The notes under the pieces are model-generated. The model was not told where the DNA came from and did no database searches. It saw only the letters and a list, made by a program, of their open reading frames with translations. This document shows positions 38,155 to 46,065 of a stretch of DNA of 64,000 nucleotides, piece after piece; the first letter of the stretch is position 1; each line of letters starts with the position of its first letter. The stretch covers positions 1-64,000 of the forward strand of contig DASYZG010000104.1 of the NCBI GenBank assembly GCA_035946575.1. Reading direction: 5' to 3'. The translations under genes and the position numbers were made by a program. Source of the DNA: Gp13-AA77 sp035946575. Lineage in GTDB: Bacteria > Acidobacteriota > Terriglobia > UBA7540.

Positions 38155-39558
38155 TCAAAACTCGGTATGGAACCGCAGGCCGAAGACGTTGACGGGCCCG
38201 CGAGCGTGGTTGTACGCCGGGTTCTCGACGAACTGGTAGTCGGGGCTCAACTGGTAGTGTTTCGTGATCTGCCAGGCGTAATAGGTTTCGACAATCCGCT
38301 CCGGGCGGTAATCAAGGGCGCCGTCGCCAACTGTGATTCCCAGACCGCCCGCCGCCAGATATTGCCGGTGGACAGCGCTGATGCCGTTGACGATCCCGGC
38401 CAGACCGGCCGTGTCCTGCGGCCGCCGCCACCAGGTCCCTTTCAAGCTGATTCCTCCGGTGGCCGTGCGGTCCACGTCGGTAAATTCGTACGTCTGGCTT
38501 TTGCCGTCGTTCCAGCCCAGGCGCGCAAAAGCGCCGACATTCTTGCGGATTTCCTGGTCCAGATTGATGCCGAAGCCGTACTTGTAACGGTACGCCGCGG
38601 TGAGGAAGATATCCCCGGCAAGTCTCGGATGATCGATCGTCTCCTGATAGCTTCCCATGTGCGCCCGGGTGTCATAGGCCAGCAGCCGGATGGCGCCCGG
38701 GTGCCCGCGAGGTGAGTATCGCCTTTCGATCTCCGAAACCGCCGACCAGGCATGGGTCAGGTTCCAGTCCATCCGGATTCCGTTGGCGAATTTCGACACC
38801 TGGAACATACCCGCGCGAAAGGACCACGCGCTGGTATTCAAGTCGGCCGCGATGCCATTGGTAAACCCCAGTGTATCGGCCGGATAGTCCCAGGCGCCGT
38901 TGGCAACCAGGACCCAATTCATGAACTGGGTCCGGCCGTCGTCCGAGTAGGCGTTGGCGTCGAAGACGTCTTTGGCGGAGAAATGGCCGATCGTCAGCGT
39001 CAAGTTCCGGACGTCCTGCTTGCCGCCGAAAGCGAGCGGCGTCTCGGCGGCATCGTCCTTTTCTCCGCCGAGGCCAATCGTCTCGCGAAGAAAGGCGCGA
39101 CAGAGGTAGGCGTCAGGATATGTCTTCCCGACGCGGAACGCCTCGGCATTGGGGAAGCCCGCCACGCCGAGCGCGTTGCTGAGTCCGTATCCTTGCCACA
39201 TCAAGACGTCGGCGTAGAATGCCGCCCCGCTCCACAGATGCACGCCGCCCGTTACATCGACCGACACGGTGTCCTTGATCTCGGCGTCAGAGTCGAGGCT
39301 GTTCGGTCCCGAGTATTGGGCAGAGAAAGAAGGGTGTGTCTGGCCGACAACCGTTGACTGGAAATGCAGATCGTAGAGCTGGGCCGTCGATGGGTTGGGC
39401 GGGTCAGGAGGCTGACCGGCGAGGGAATTGTCCTGCGCCCAGGTGGAAGAGGGAATCAGGCACACTCCAAGTAGTATTGACCACAAGTAGTTTCGCAACG
39501 ACCGGGCCGGATAAGTCACAATCGTCCATAGTGCCTGCCGAATCGTCATAGACTGCAT
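38155..39558 (-). CDS. OprB-like carbohydrate-selective porin
   Basis: A 467-aa exported barrel protein. A signal peptide (LRNYLWSILLGVCLIPSSTWAQ) ends near residue 42. The body contains OprB family motifs: HFQSTVVGQTHPSFSAQYSGPNSLDS, NLTLTIGHFSAKDVFDANAYSDDGRTQFMNW, LRETIGLGG, and IVETYYAWQITKHYQLSPDYQFVENPAYN near the end, and the C-terminal residue is F. OprB-type porins allow sugars across the outer membrane. The start is uncertain: TTG 39570, ATG 39558 and ATG 39549 are all in frame. No sugar transporter genes are adjacent. Confidence 0.85.
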   Translation of the reverse strand: MQSMTIRQALWTIVTYPARSLRNYLWSILLGVCLIPSSTWAQDNSLAGQPPDPPNPSTAQLYDLHFQSTVVGQTHPSFSAQYSGPNSLDSDAEIKDTVSVDVTGGVHLWSGAAFYADVLMWQGYGLSNALGVAGFPNAEAFRVGKTYPDAYLCRAFLRETIGLGGEKDDAAETPLAFGGKQDVRNLTLTIGHFSAKDVFDANAYSDDGRTQFMNWVLVANGAWDYPADTLGFTNGIAADLNTSAWSFRAGMFQVSKFANGIRMDWNLTHAWSAVSEIERRYSPRGHPGAIRLLAYDTRAHMGSYQETIDHPRLAGDIFLTAAYRYKYGFGINLDQEIRKNVGAFARLGWNDGKSQTYEFTDVDRTATGGISLKGTWWRRPQDTAGLAGIVNGISAVHRQYLAAGGLGITVGDGALDYRPERIVETYYAWQITKHYQLSPDYQFVENPAYNHARGPVNVFGLRFHTEF

Positions 39559-39731
39559 CCAGCATTGCAACAGCCCTCTGTTACAGGATGATGACCAAGT
39601 ATCCGATTAACGCTCCGGGCCGTGCACGTCAACGACACTTCGGAACGGCAAGAGACTTGGTACGGATTCGTCAAAAGCGGAATGCTGTAAGTTCTTGTTA
39701 TACCATACCGTGGTAATCCATAGCTCAACAC

Positions 39732-39760
39732 TTGACACCCTATAGCTCAAAGCTGACAAT
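39732..39760 (+). promoter_or_regulatory. Possible promoter upstream of the propeller protein
   Basis: TTGACA (39732-39737), 17 bases and GACAAT (39755-39760). It sits within repeated TAGCTCAA-type words, so it could be fortuitous. Confidence 0.3.
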
Positions 39761-39888
39761 GCAAGGACGCATCCGCGGTGGGGGACATCTACTTCGAGGA
39801 GTATTTGCTGGCGTATAACCTTACGCTGTGGGCGTTCAATACGGTGGGCCAGGGCGCGTTGCGGCATCTCACGCGCAAGCTTGGATAA
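39757..39888 (+). pseudogene. Orphan C-terminal coding remnant (43 aa)
   Basis: After an in-frame TGA, 43 codons read DASAVGDIYFEEYLLAYNLT and then LWAFNTVGQGALRHLTRKLG before TAA at 39886-39888. The composition (aromatic-rich amphipathic helix) looks like real protein, unlike the surrounding words, and no start codon with a ribosome site is present. It is probably the tail of a lost gene, possibly truncated by a rearrangement. The family is not recognised. It ends 47 bases before the GTG start of the next gene. Confidence 0.4.
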
Positions 39889-39934
39889 ACCAGCCCGTGC
39901 CTCGTCCGCCGACGCCTGCCAGGAGGCAGCTGAC

Positions 39935-42900
39935 GTGAAAGGCGACCAAGGCTGGGCTGTCGGCGCACTCGGACGTTTCTTCTCCTTCGCATTCGCATGC
40001 GTGGCGGTGGTGAGCGCGGTGGCTCCGCGAGCAGCGGCGCAGGAGTACCTCTTCAATCAGCTCAACTTTCCCGCCGACTCCAACCCGCGCGGCGTGGCTT
40101 CCGCGGATTTCAACAACGACGGTCGGCCTGATCTGGCGGTCGTCAACCAAGGCTCAGACAATGTCTCCATCCTGCTCGGGCAGAACGGCGGCACGTTTGG
40201 GGCGGCGACGAATTACGCGACGGGCAGCGGACCCTACGCCATTGTCACCGGAGATTTCAACAACGATGGCAACCAGGATCTGGCGATTGCCAACGTATTC
40301 GATAACACTATCTCGATCCTGCTGGGCAATGGCAATGGAACTTTCACGTTAAAGGCGTCGCCGGCTGTAGGCGCGCTTCCGGTCGCGCTGGTGGCCGGTG
40401 ATTTCAACAACAATGGAACGCTCGATCTGGCCGTGACCAACATGGCCGGGAACTCGCTTTCGGTGCTGTTCGGCAACGGTGACGGAACTTTCCAACCTCA
40501 GGTCACATACACCGTCGGTTCAGAACCGCGCGCTATCGTCGCGGGGTTCTTCAACAGCGATAACAATCTGGACCTAGCCGTTGCCAACAACGCTTCAAAT
40601 ACGCTTTCCATTCTGTTGGGAAGCTCCAGCGGGACGTTCACCGTTCAAACCGCGACGCCGGCGACTGGGAATCAACCGTTCTGGATCGCCACTGCGGACT
40701 TCAACGGCGATCACATCGCGGACCTCGCGGTTGCCAACAACTTTGACAACACCATCTCGGTGCTGCTGGGAAACGGCGATGGCACGTTTAAGGCGCAGAC
40801 TACGGATAACGTGGGGTCCTCACCGGATTACGTCTGGGCCGGCAGCCTGACCGCCAGTGGTCTAGCGAACATTGTCACCGCCAATGAAGGCGCCAACACA
40901 ATCTCAGTGCTGATCGGCACTGGTACGGGGAGTTTTGCGACTCATCAGGACTACAACACCGGCGATTTCCCGTACGCCCTGGCCAGCGCCGACTTCAACG
41001 GTGATGGCGTTCCGGACTTCGCAATTTCCAATACGCTGTCCAACAATGTGACCGTGCTGATCGGCGATGGCGACGGTACGTTCTCGGAGCGTAAGGTCAC
41101 GACCACAGGCTCGGGACCGGCCGGAGTAGCCGTCGGTAATCTCAATGGAGACGGCAATCTCGACGCGGCGGTGGCGGATCTCAGCGCGAATTCAGTGCTG
41201 GTTCTTTTCGGAAACGGAGACGGCACCTTTACCACCGGGCCGACACTGACCACGGGTACCGGACCCTCGGGAGTGGTTATCGCCGATTTCAATGGCGACG
41301 GCATCATGGACATCGCCACGGCAAACCAGGCGAACAGCGTCTCCGTGATGTTGGGCGCCGGCAGCGGCAGCTTTGATCCCCACGTCGACTACTCGACCGG
41401 CAATCTGGGGAAAGTCTCCGTGGGCGTAGGACTGGCAGCGGCGGACGTGAACCTTGATGGCTTCCTGGACCTGATTGCGACCAACAGTAACGCGAACACG
41501 ATTTCGGTCCTGCTGGGCACCGGCAACGGCACGTTCAAAACTCAGAAGTCTTACAGCGTGGGTACCATGCCGGTGGCGGTGGCCGTGTCGGATTTCAATA
41601 AAGACGGCAAGCCGGACCTGGCGGTTGCGAATTCGATTGGGAATACGATCTCGATTCTGCTGGGGAACGGCACCGGATCTTATGCCACGCAAACACCCTA
41701 CATCGTCGGGTACGATCCTCTGGGTATTGCCGTGGGAGACTTCAACAACGACACTAAACCTGACATCGCGACGGCCAACGGCGGCGGTGGGTCGCTGGCG
41801 ATTCTTCTCGGCAACGGCGATGGTACCTTTCAGAAGCACACGAACTTCGGCGTACCGGGTGCGAACGGTCTGGCTCTGGGCGATTTCAATGGCGATGGCA
41901 AGCTGGACGCTGTCATAACCGGCTCGGGCGCAACCGCCTCAGTTGTCCTCGGCAATGGCAATGGGACCTTTATGGCCCACCAAGACTACGCGCTGGGCAC
42001 GAAGCCCTCGGCCGTGGCCACCGGCACATTTGATACTGCCGGCGGACTGGATTTCATCGCGACCAGCTTTGGCTCCAATGCGGCCGCGGTTTTTGTCAAT
42101 CTACCGGTCATCGCTCTCTACCCGCCTGCTTTCAATTTTGGAACTGTCACCGTAGGGCAAACGAGTTCTCAGAATCTTACGATCACCAATTCGAGCGCGA
42201 CCCCGCTCAATATCTCCGGCGTGACCGCGACCGGCGATTACAGCGTGGACGCCGGCAATTGTCTCACCAGCCTGCTCACCGGCGCGAGTTGCACAGCCGT
42301 CATTACTTTTTCGCCGACGCAGTCCGGTACCCGCAGCGGCACGGCAAGCGTGTTTGACAACGCCGCCAGCAGCCCCCAGATGATCTCGCTCTCCGGAACA
42401 GGCCAGAATCCTCCCGTGACCTTGACGCCGAGTACGGTCAGCTTCGGAAGGGTCGCCGTCGGCACCACCAGCTCTCCCCAGACGCTGACTCTGACGAACG
42501 GCGGCACTACTTCGATTCAGATCAGCAGCATCGTTCCGAGCCCCAACCCTCCGTTTTCGTACACAACGACCACTTGTGGAACCAGCCTGGGCGCCGGAGC
42601 GAGTTGCACGATCTCCGTTGTGTTTTCGCCTATCACTACGGGGCTAACCAACGGAACGCTTAGCGTGAACGACAACGCCGCAGGCAGTCCGCAGACCTCA
42701 TCGCTCAGCGGTACCGGCACGCAATCAAGTGCCTCACTCAGCCCAACCAGCCTGAGCTTCGGCGACGAGTTGATCACCAACACGAGTCCCTCGCAAACGG
42801 TTACGCTCACCAACACCGGGAATGTCACCGTGAGCAACATCCTCCCGACGGTCTCGGCTCAGTACAAGGTTCAGAACCAATGCACGTCGCCTTTGGCGGC

Positions 42901-43339
42901 AGGCGCCACCTGCAACATACTGGTTGCCTTCAAGCCTACGATGATAGGTTTGGTGACCGGCACGCTGACCGTGACCGATAGCGCGTCAAACAGCCCGCAA
43001 ACGGCTTCCCTGTCAGGCTATGGCACCGTGGTGCAGCTTACGCCCCCGAGTTTGAACTTCGGCACGGTGTCGGTGGGTGGCAGCAGTTCGCCGATGAACA
43101 TAACGCTGACCAACAAGGGAACGAACCAGTCGCTCTCGATCACGGGCATTTCCAGCACGGATACCAGCGATTTCCCAGAATCGACCAATTGCCCATCGAG
43201 CCTGGCCGCGGGAGCAAGCTGTACGATTACCGTGACGTTTACCCCGCAAACGACGGGGCTTCTGTCCGCTCAGATCCAGGTAGCCGACAACGGAGGGGGG
43301 AGTCCGCAGATCGTTTCGGTCTCGGGCACGGGACAGTGA
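39935..43339 (+). CDS. Secreted protein with 14 FG-GAP/VCBS repeats and 4 Ig-like domains
   Basis: A 1134-aa exported protein. Signal peptide to about residue 35 (FSFAFACVAVVSAVAPRAAAQEY). Then 14 repeats of about 50 residues with the calcium-loop pattern ADFNNDGRPDLAVVN and ISILLGNGNGTF (about 40-730); some loops are degenerate (for instance repeat 6, LTASGLANIVTA). Fourteen fits two seven-bladed integrin-alpha-like propellers. Four tandem Ig-like (choice-of-anchor D, ASPM-SPD-2-Hydin type) domains follow, each starting FNFGTVTVG or similar and ending SLSGTG. The GTG at 39935 is eight bases after AGGAGG, a better start than the TTG further upstream. Likely surface or extracellular adhesion/structural role. 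Confidence 0.85.
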   Translation: MKGDQGWAVGALGRFFSFAFACVAVVSAVAPRAAAQEYLFNQLNFPADSNPRGVASADFNNDGRPDLAVVNQGSDNVSILLGQNGGTFGAATNYATGSGPYAIVTGDFNNDGNQDLAIANVFDNTISILLGNGNGTFTLKASPAVGALPVALVAGDFNNNGTLDLAVTNMAGNSLSVLFGNGDGTFQPQVTYTVGSEPRAIVAGFFNSDNNLDLAVANNASNTLSILLGSSSGTFTVQTATPATGNQPFWIATADFNGDHIADLAVANNFDNTISVLLGNGDGTFKAQTTDNVGSSPDYVWAGSLTASGLANIVTANEGANTISVLIGTGTGSFATHQDYNTGDFPYALASADFNGDGVPDFAISNTLSNNVTVLIGDGDGTFSERKVTTTGSGPAGVAVGNLNGDGNLDAAVADLSANSVLVLFGNGDGTFTTGPTLTTGTGPSGVVIADFNGDGIMDIATANQANSVSVMLGAGSGSFDPHVDYSTGNLGKVSVGVGLAAADVNLDGFLDLIATNSNANTISVLLGTGNGTFKTQKSYSVGTMPVAVAVSDFNKDGKPDLAVANSIGNTISILLGNGTGSYATQTPYIVGYDPLGIAVGDFNNDTKPDIATANGGGGSLAILLGNGDGTFQKHTNFGVPGANGLALGDFNGDGKLDAVITGSGATASVVLGNGNGTFMAHQDYALGTKPSAVATGTFDTAGGLDFIATSFGSNAAAVFVNLPVIALYPPAFNFGTVTVGQTSSQNLTITNSSATPLNISGVTATGDYSVDAGNCLTSLLTGASCTAVITFSPTQSGTRSGTASVFDNAASSPQMISLSGTGQNPPVTLTPSTVSFGRVAVGTTSSPQTLTLTNGGTTSIQISSIVPSPNPPFSYTTTTCGTSLGAGASCTISVVFSPITTGLTNGTLSVNDNAAGSPQTSSLSGTGTQSSASLSPTSLSFGDELITNTSPSQTVTLTNTGNVTVSNILPTVSAQYKVQNQCTSPLAAGATCNILVAFKPTMIGLVTGTLTVTDSASNSPQTASLSGYGTVVQLTPPSLNFGTVSVGGSSSPMNITLTNKGTNQSLSITGISSTDTSDFPESTNCPSSLAAGASCTITVTFTPQTTGLLSAQIQVADNGGGSPQIVSVSGTGQ

Positions 43340-43341
43340 TC

Positions 43342-43409
43342 GGTGGCGGCGGTGTCCTCACCGCCGGCTCGGATTGATGGCGGCGCCGGGGAGAGCGCCC
43401 GGCTACAGC
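43342..43409. repeat. CTGTAGCGGCGGT repeat family, second locus
   Basis: GGTGGCGGCGGTG-TCCT-CACCGCCGGC forms a hairpin (core 43348-43365), then GGCGCCGGGG...CCCGGCTACAG closes it. As at 24699-24794, it fills the gap between two convergent genes and its terminal CTACAG gives the TAG stop of the minus-strand gene. Confidence 0.7.
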
Positions 43410-44272
43410 TTCAGCATCAAGCGCAGCAACTCGCGGTAAAGCGGCAGCAGGTCGGGAGCCTGGCGCCGCAGCGCCGCCTGATGCTTGCGGATTGTCTTCC
43501 AGTCGCGGCGCACTGCGGGTCCGGTGAGCGAGCGAGGACCTCCGAGCCTGCCGAAGTTCTTCGCGGTTTCAGCCACGAATCCTGCCAGCATCTTCCGCGC
43601 CTGCACCGGCGCGATACCACACGACGTCATCAGCCGTTCCGCGCTTTCCATCAGCGTAACGACTCCTGCACAAGCCATCACCGCCGCCGCGTGATAAGCC
43701 GCCTTCTGCTGCGGCGCGATGGTCAGGGCGGTCCCGCGCAACGCACGAACCCAGCGCCGCGCAAGGCGCACGGCTTCGGGATCGCCTTCGATGGTCCAGT
43801 AGCAGCCGGTGAGATTCTGAACGCCCGCCTTGCGGCTGGGCACGGTCTGCAGAGGGTGCAGCGACGCGGCCGCTGCGCCGCGCCGGCGGAAGGGTTCGAG
43901 GACGGAAGCCGTCCCGCCGGCAGGCCAGGCGCCGCTGGTGTGCAGGACGACGCATCCGTGCCAACTGGGACGCTGTCCGGCCATCGACCGTGCGACGGTG
44001 GGCAGGGCGGAGTCTGATGTGGTGAGCAACAGGGCGCGCGCGTGGCTGAGTTCGGGTGAATGGAGCGTGACGGGATGACCGGCGCCGATGAAGCGAGCGG
44101 CAGCACGCGCTGCGGATGGACGTCGCGCCGCGATCCACTCGATCTCCACGCCTGCCTGAACCAGAAGGCGGCCCAGAGCCTGGCCGAGGCGACCGGGTCC
44201 CGCGAGGGCCGCACCCCGCCCGCTTTCTCTGTCACGCGCTCCCCTCGTGTCACGCTCTGGAGGCATCCGCAT
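43403..44272 (-). CDS. Rossmann-fold DUF2520 protein
   Basis: A 289-aa NAD(P)-binding-like protein. AGPGRLGQALGRLLVQAG (about residues 24-41) is a dinucleotide motif, followed by SLHPLQTVPSRKAGVQNLTGCYWTIEGDP, the DUF2520 hallmark, and a helical C-terminal domain (AAYHAAAVMACAGVVTLMESAE). Members resemble pyrroline-5-carboxylate or ketopantoate reductases; the reaction is unknown. The N-terminus (about 20 residues before the glycine motif) is longer than usual and Arg-rich, and no strong ribosome site is seen, so the start could lie elsewhere. The stop codon comes from the adjoining repeat. Confidence 0.75.
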   Translation of the reverse strand: MRMPPERDTRGARDRESGRGAALAGPGRLGQALGRLLVQAGVEIEWIAARRPSAARAAARFIGAGHPVTLHSPELSHARALLLTTSDSALPTVARSMAGQRPSWHGCVVLHTSGAWPAGGTASVLEPFRRRGAAAASLHPLQTVPSRKAGVQNLTGCYWTIEGDPEAVRLARRWVRALRGTALTIAPQQKAAYHAAAVMACAGVVTLMESAERLMTSCGIAPVQARKMLAGFVAETAKNFGRLGGPRSLTGPAVRRDWKTIRKHQAALRRQAPDLLPLYRELLRLMLKL

Positions 44273-44318
44273 GACAGGTTAACGCAATTCGCTGGCGCCC
44301 GGCAGTCTTGTTCACAAC

Positions 44319-45785
44319 CTACTGACAACTGCTGAACGAAAGAGTCTTGACAGCCACGGTGGCGCCCGCCGTCGCAAGCAGTGGACCGCCTCCAGCGTCG
44401 GAAGTGGCGTCGACGTCCGACGGTGAGCAATCGGGCGTATTCGATCCGTCCGCCACAAAGGCCTGGGCATCCACCGTGTATGAAACGTTGCCCGGCTGCG
44501 GAACGGAATAAGTCGTGCCCGAGGAACTGTAGGTGCCGACGCTCGGATTGCTGGCGGGCACGTACAGCGCGTAGGTGGCGCAGGCCGTGCCCGCCGGGCA
44601 GCTCGAAGACGCTTCGGTCTCAACCTCGGGGCTGGACGCAGGGAAGGCCGGGACAGTGAACTCGACCACCGAGCCTCCGGCAGGCGTCGCCTGCTGCAGA
44701 GCTGACAGACTCGCGTCAATCGTGACCGCCTGGGTTCCGGCGCTCGTGAGGGTTCCGGCCAATCCGGCCGGGGAGCTGCTCACGCCAGCCCGGCCCTCTT
44801 CGACGAGCGGGATCGTGAGCGAGGCGCCGGTGGGCGTCTGGAAGGTAACGGTGGCGTTGTAGGCGGTGGCGACGCCGATGGGCGGCAGGGTAACGGGGCT
44901 GGGCGAGGCGGCAGCCACCACCACGTCATAATTCCCGGCTGGCAGCGGACAGAAGATGAAGGTGCCGTCGGAGGCGGTCAGTTCGGATTCCACCACGCGA
45001 TCGATGCCGGCGGCGTCCGGCTGCTCGACCAATACCATGGCGCTTGCGATGGGAGCCTGCGTGCCGCTATCGACCACCGTGCCGGCGATGGAATTGGTGT
45101 TTAAGGAGACCTCTCCCGCATGCAGCACAGGCTTCAGCCGATAGGCTCCGTTCCCCTGATGGACAATAGATTCACAGGTGCTGAAGTCGATGTTGAGATC
45201 GGCCGACTGCCCGGCCACGAGGTTGAGACCGCCGCCGGCCATCTGTCCGGCCGGAATCTTGATGCCGGTCTGCGATTCGCTGCTCAGCTGCAGTTCCTCC
45301 ACTCCTCCGCTGGCGAGCGCCACGCAATTGAAGCCCGCCGATCCGCAGTTGTTCGCCGCCAGGCCCGCGCCCGAGGCGTTGTTGTCGAGCAGGTAGAGAC
45401 GAATCTGCTGATAGTTGCCGGGCGGCAATCCGGTCGTGGAGCCAAGCTGCGTCAAAACGCAGGTGGTGGAACTCAGACTCAGAAGGTCCATCTGCTTGGG
45501 GCTCGCCGTAAGGTCAAGCAGCGTCGTCCAGCCGCTGTCGTTCGGGCCGGCGCCGCTGGAGAGGTTCGCCGTCACCTTGGTGATGGTGATCCATACGTGC
45601 GTAAAGGACCCGTTGGGAGCCGCGCAGGTTGCCGGATCGCTTAGCGAAACAGTTACGGCTCCGGCGGCAGCGGTCGTGTTGGATTGGGCCGTTGAAGGGC
45701 TAGAACTGTTGCCGCCACAGCCTGAGGTTATGACCACGGCGCCGCCGGCGACGGCGATCAGGAAAAGCGATTTGAGATTCCGCAT
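44319..45785 (-). CDS. DUF4382 lipoprotein with carboxypeptidase-regulatory-like domain
   Basis: A 488-aa exported lipoprotein: signal peptide with lipobox ITSGC (Cys at about residue 23), a Ser/Asn/Thr-rich linker, then the DUF4382 domain (about 40-245: VTVSLSDPATCAAPNGSFTHVWITITKVTANLS and YQQIRLYLLDNN), and a CarboxypepD_reg-like beta domain (NTNSIAGTVVDSGTQAPIASAMVLVEQ, about 250-350). The rest is Ser/Thr-rich beta sequence. GGAGG seven bases upstream marks the ATG at 45785. It may be anchored in the outer membrane; substrate or partner unknown. It is the last gene of the same-strand exported set running to 56920, but a 280-base gap precedes it. Confidence 0.85.
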   Translation of the reverse strand: MRNLKSLFLIAVAGGAVVITSGCGGNSSSPSTAQSNTTAAAGAVTVSLSDPATCAAPNGSFTHVWITITKVTANLSSGAGPNDSGWTTLLDLTASPKQMDLLSLSSTTCVLTQLGSTTGLPPGNYQQIRLYLLDNNASGAGLAANNCGSAGFNCVALASGGVEELQLSSESQTGIKIPAGQMAGGGLNLVAGQSADLNIDFSTCESIVHQGNGAYRLKPVLHAGEVSLNTNSIAGTVVDSGTQAPIASAMVLVEQPDAAGIDRVVESELTASDGTFIFCPLPAGNYDVVVAAASPSPVTLPPIGVATAYNATVTFQTPTGASLTIPLVEEGRAGVSSSPAGLAGTLTSAGTQAVTIDASLSALQQATPAGGSVVEFTVPAFPASSPEVETEASSSCPAGTACATYALYVPASNPSVGTYSSSGTTYSVPQPGNVSYTVDAQAFVADGSNTPDCSPSDVDATSDAGGGPLLATAGATVAVKTLSFSSCQ

Positions 45786-46065
45786 GAGCTGCCTCCCGGG
45801 TACGTGAACTCGTGTAGGTCGATCGAAAAGCCTCGACACGGGCGGCCCCCGCTTCGCCGTCCAGACCAAGCCAGTCAAAACCGAGCAACTGCGCTGCCAT
45901 CACACCTGCGATGGGCCCTTGACTTGGCAACAACTTACGAGGCACGGCGCCGTGGCCGAGGTCCGGACGGGTAAAAAGATGCATTCGATCTGGTACTAAT
46001 TTCTTACCGTATTGGGCCTTAAAAATTACCAGTGTGTAAATAGCGGCTGACCGGATCCCGTGCGG
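45786..46065. other. Spacer upstream of the DUF4382 gene
   Basis: AT-richer block at 45985-46040 (including TTACCGTATTGGGCC and TTAAAAATTACC) could carry a promoter for the minus-strand gene. No hairpin or gene is seen. Confidence 0.35.
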
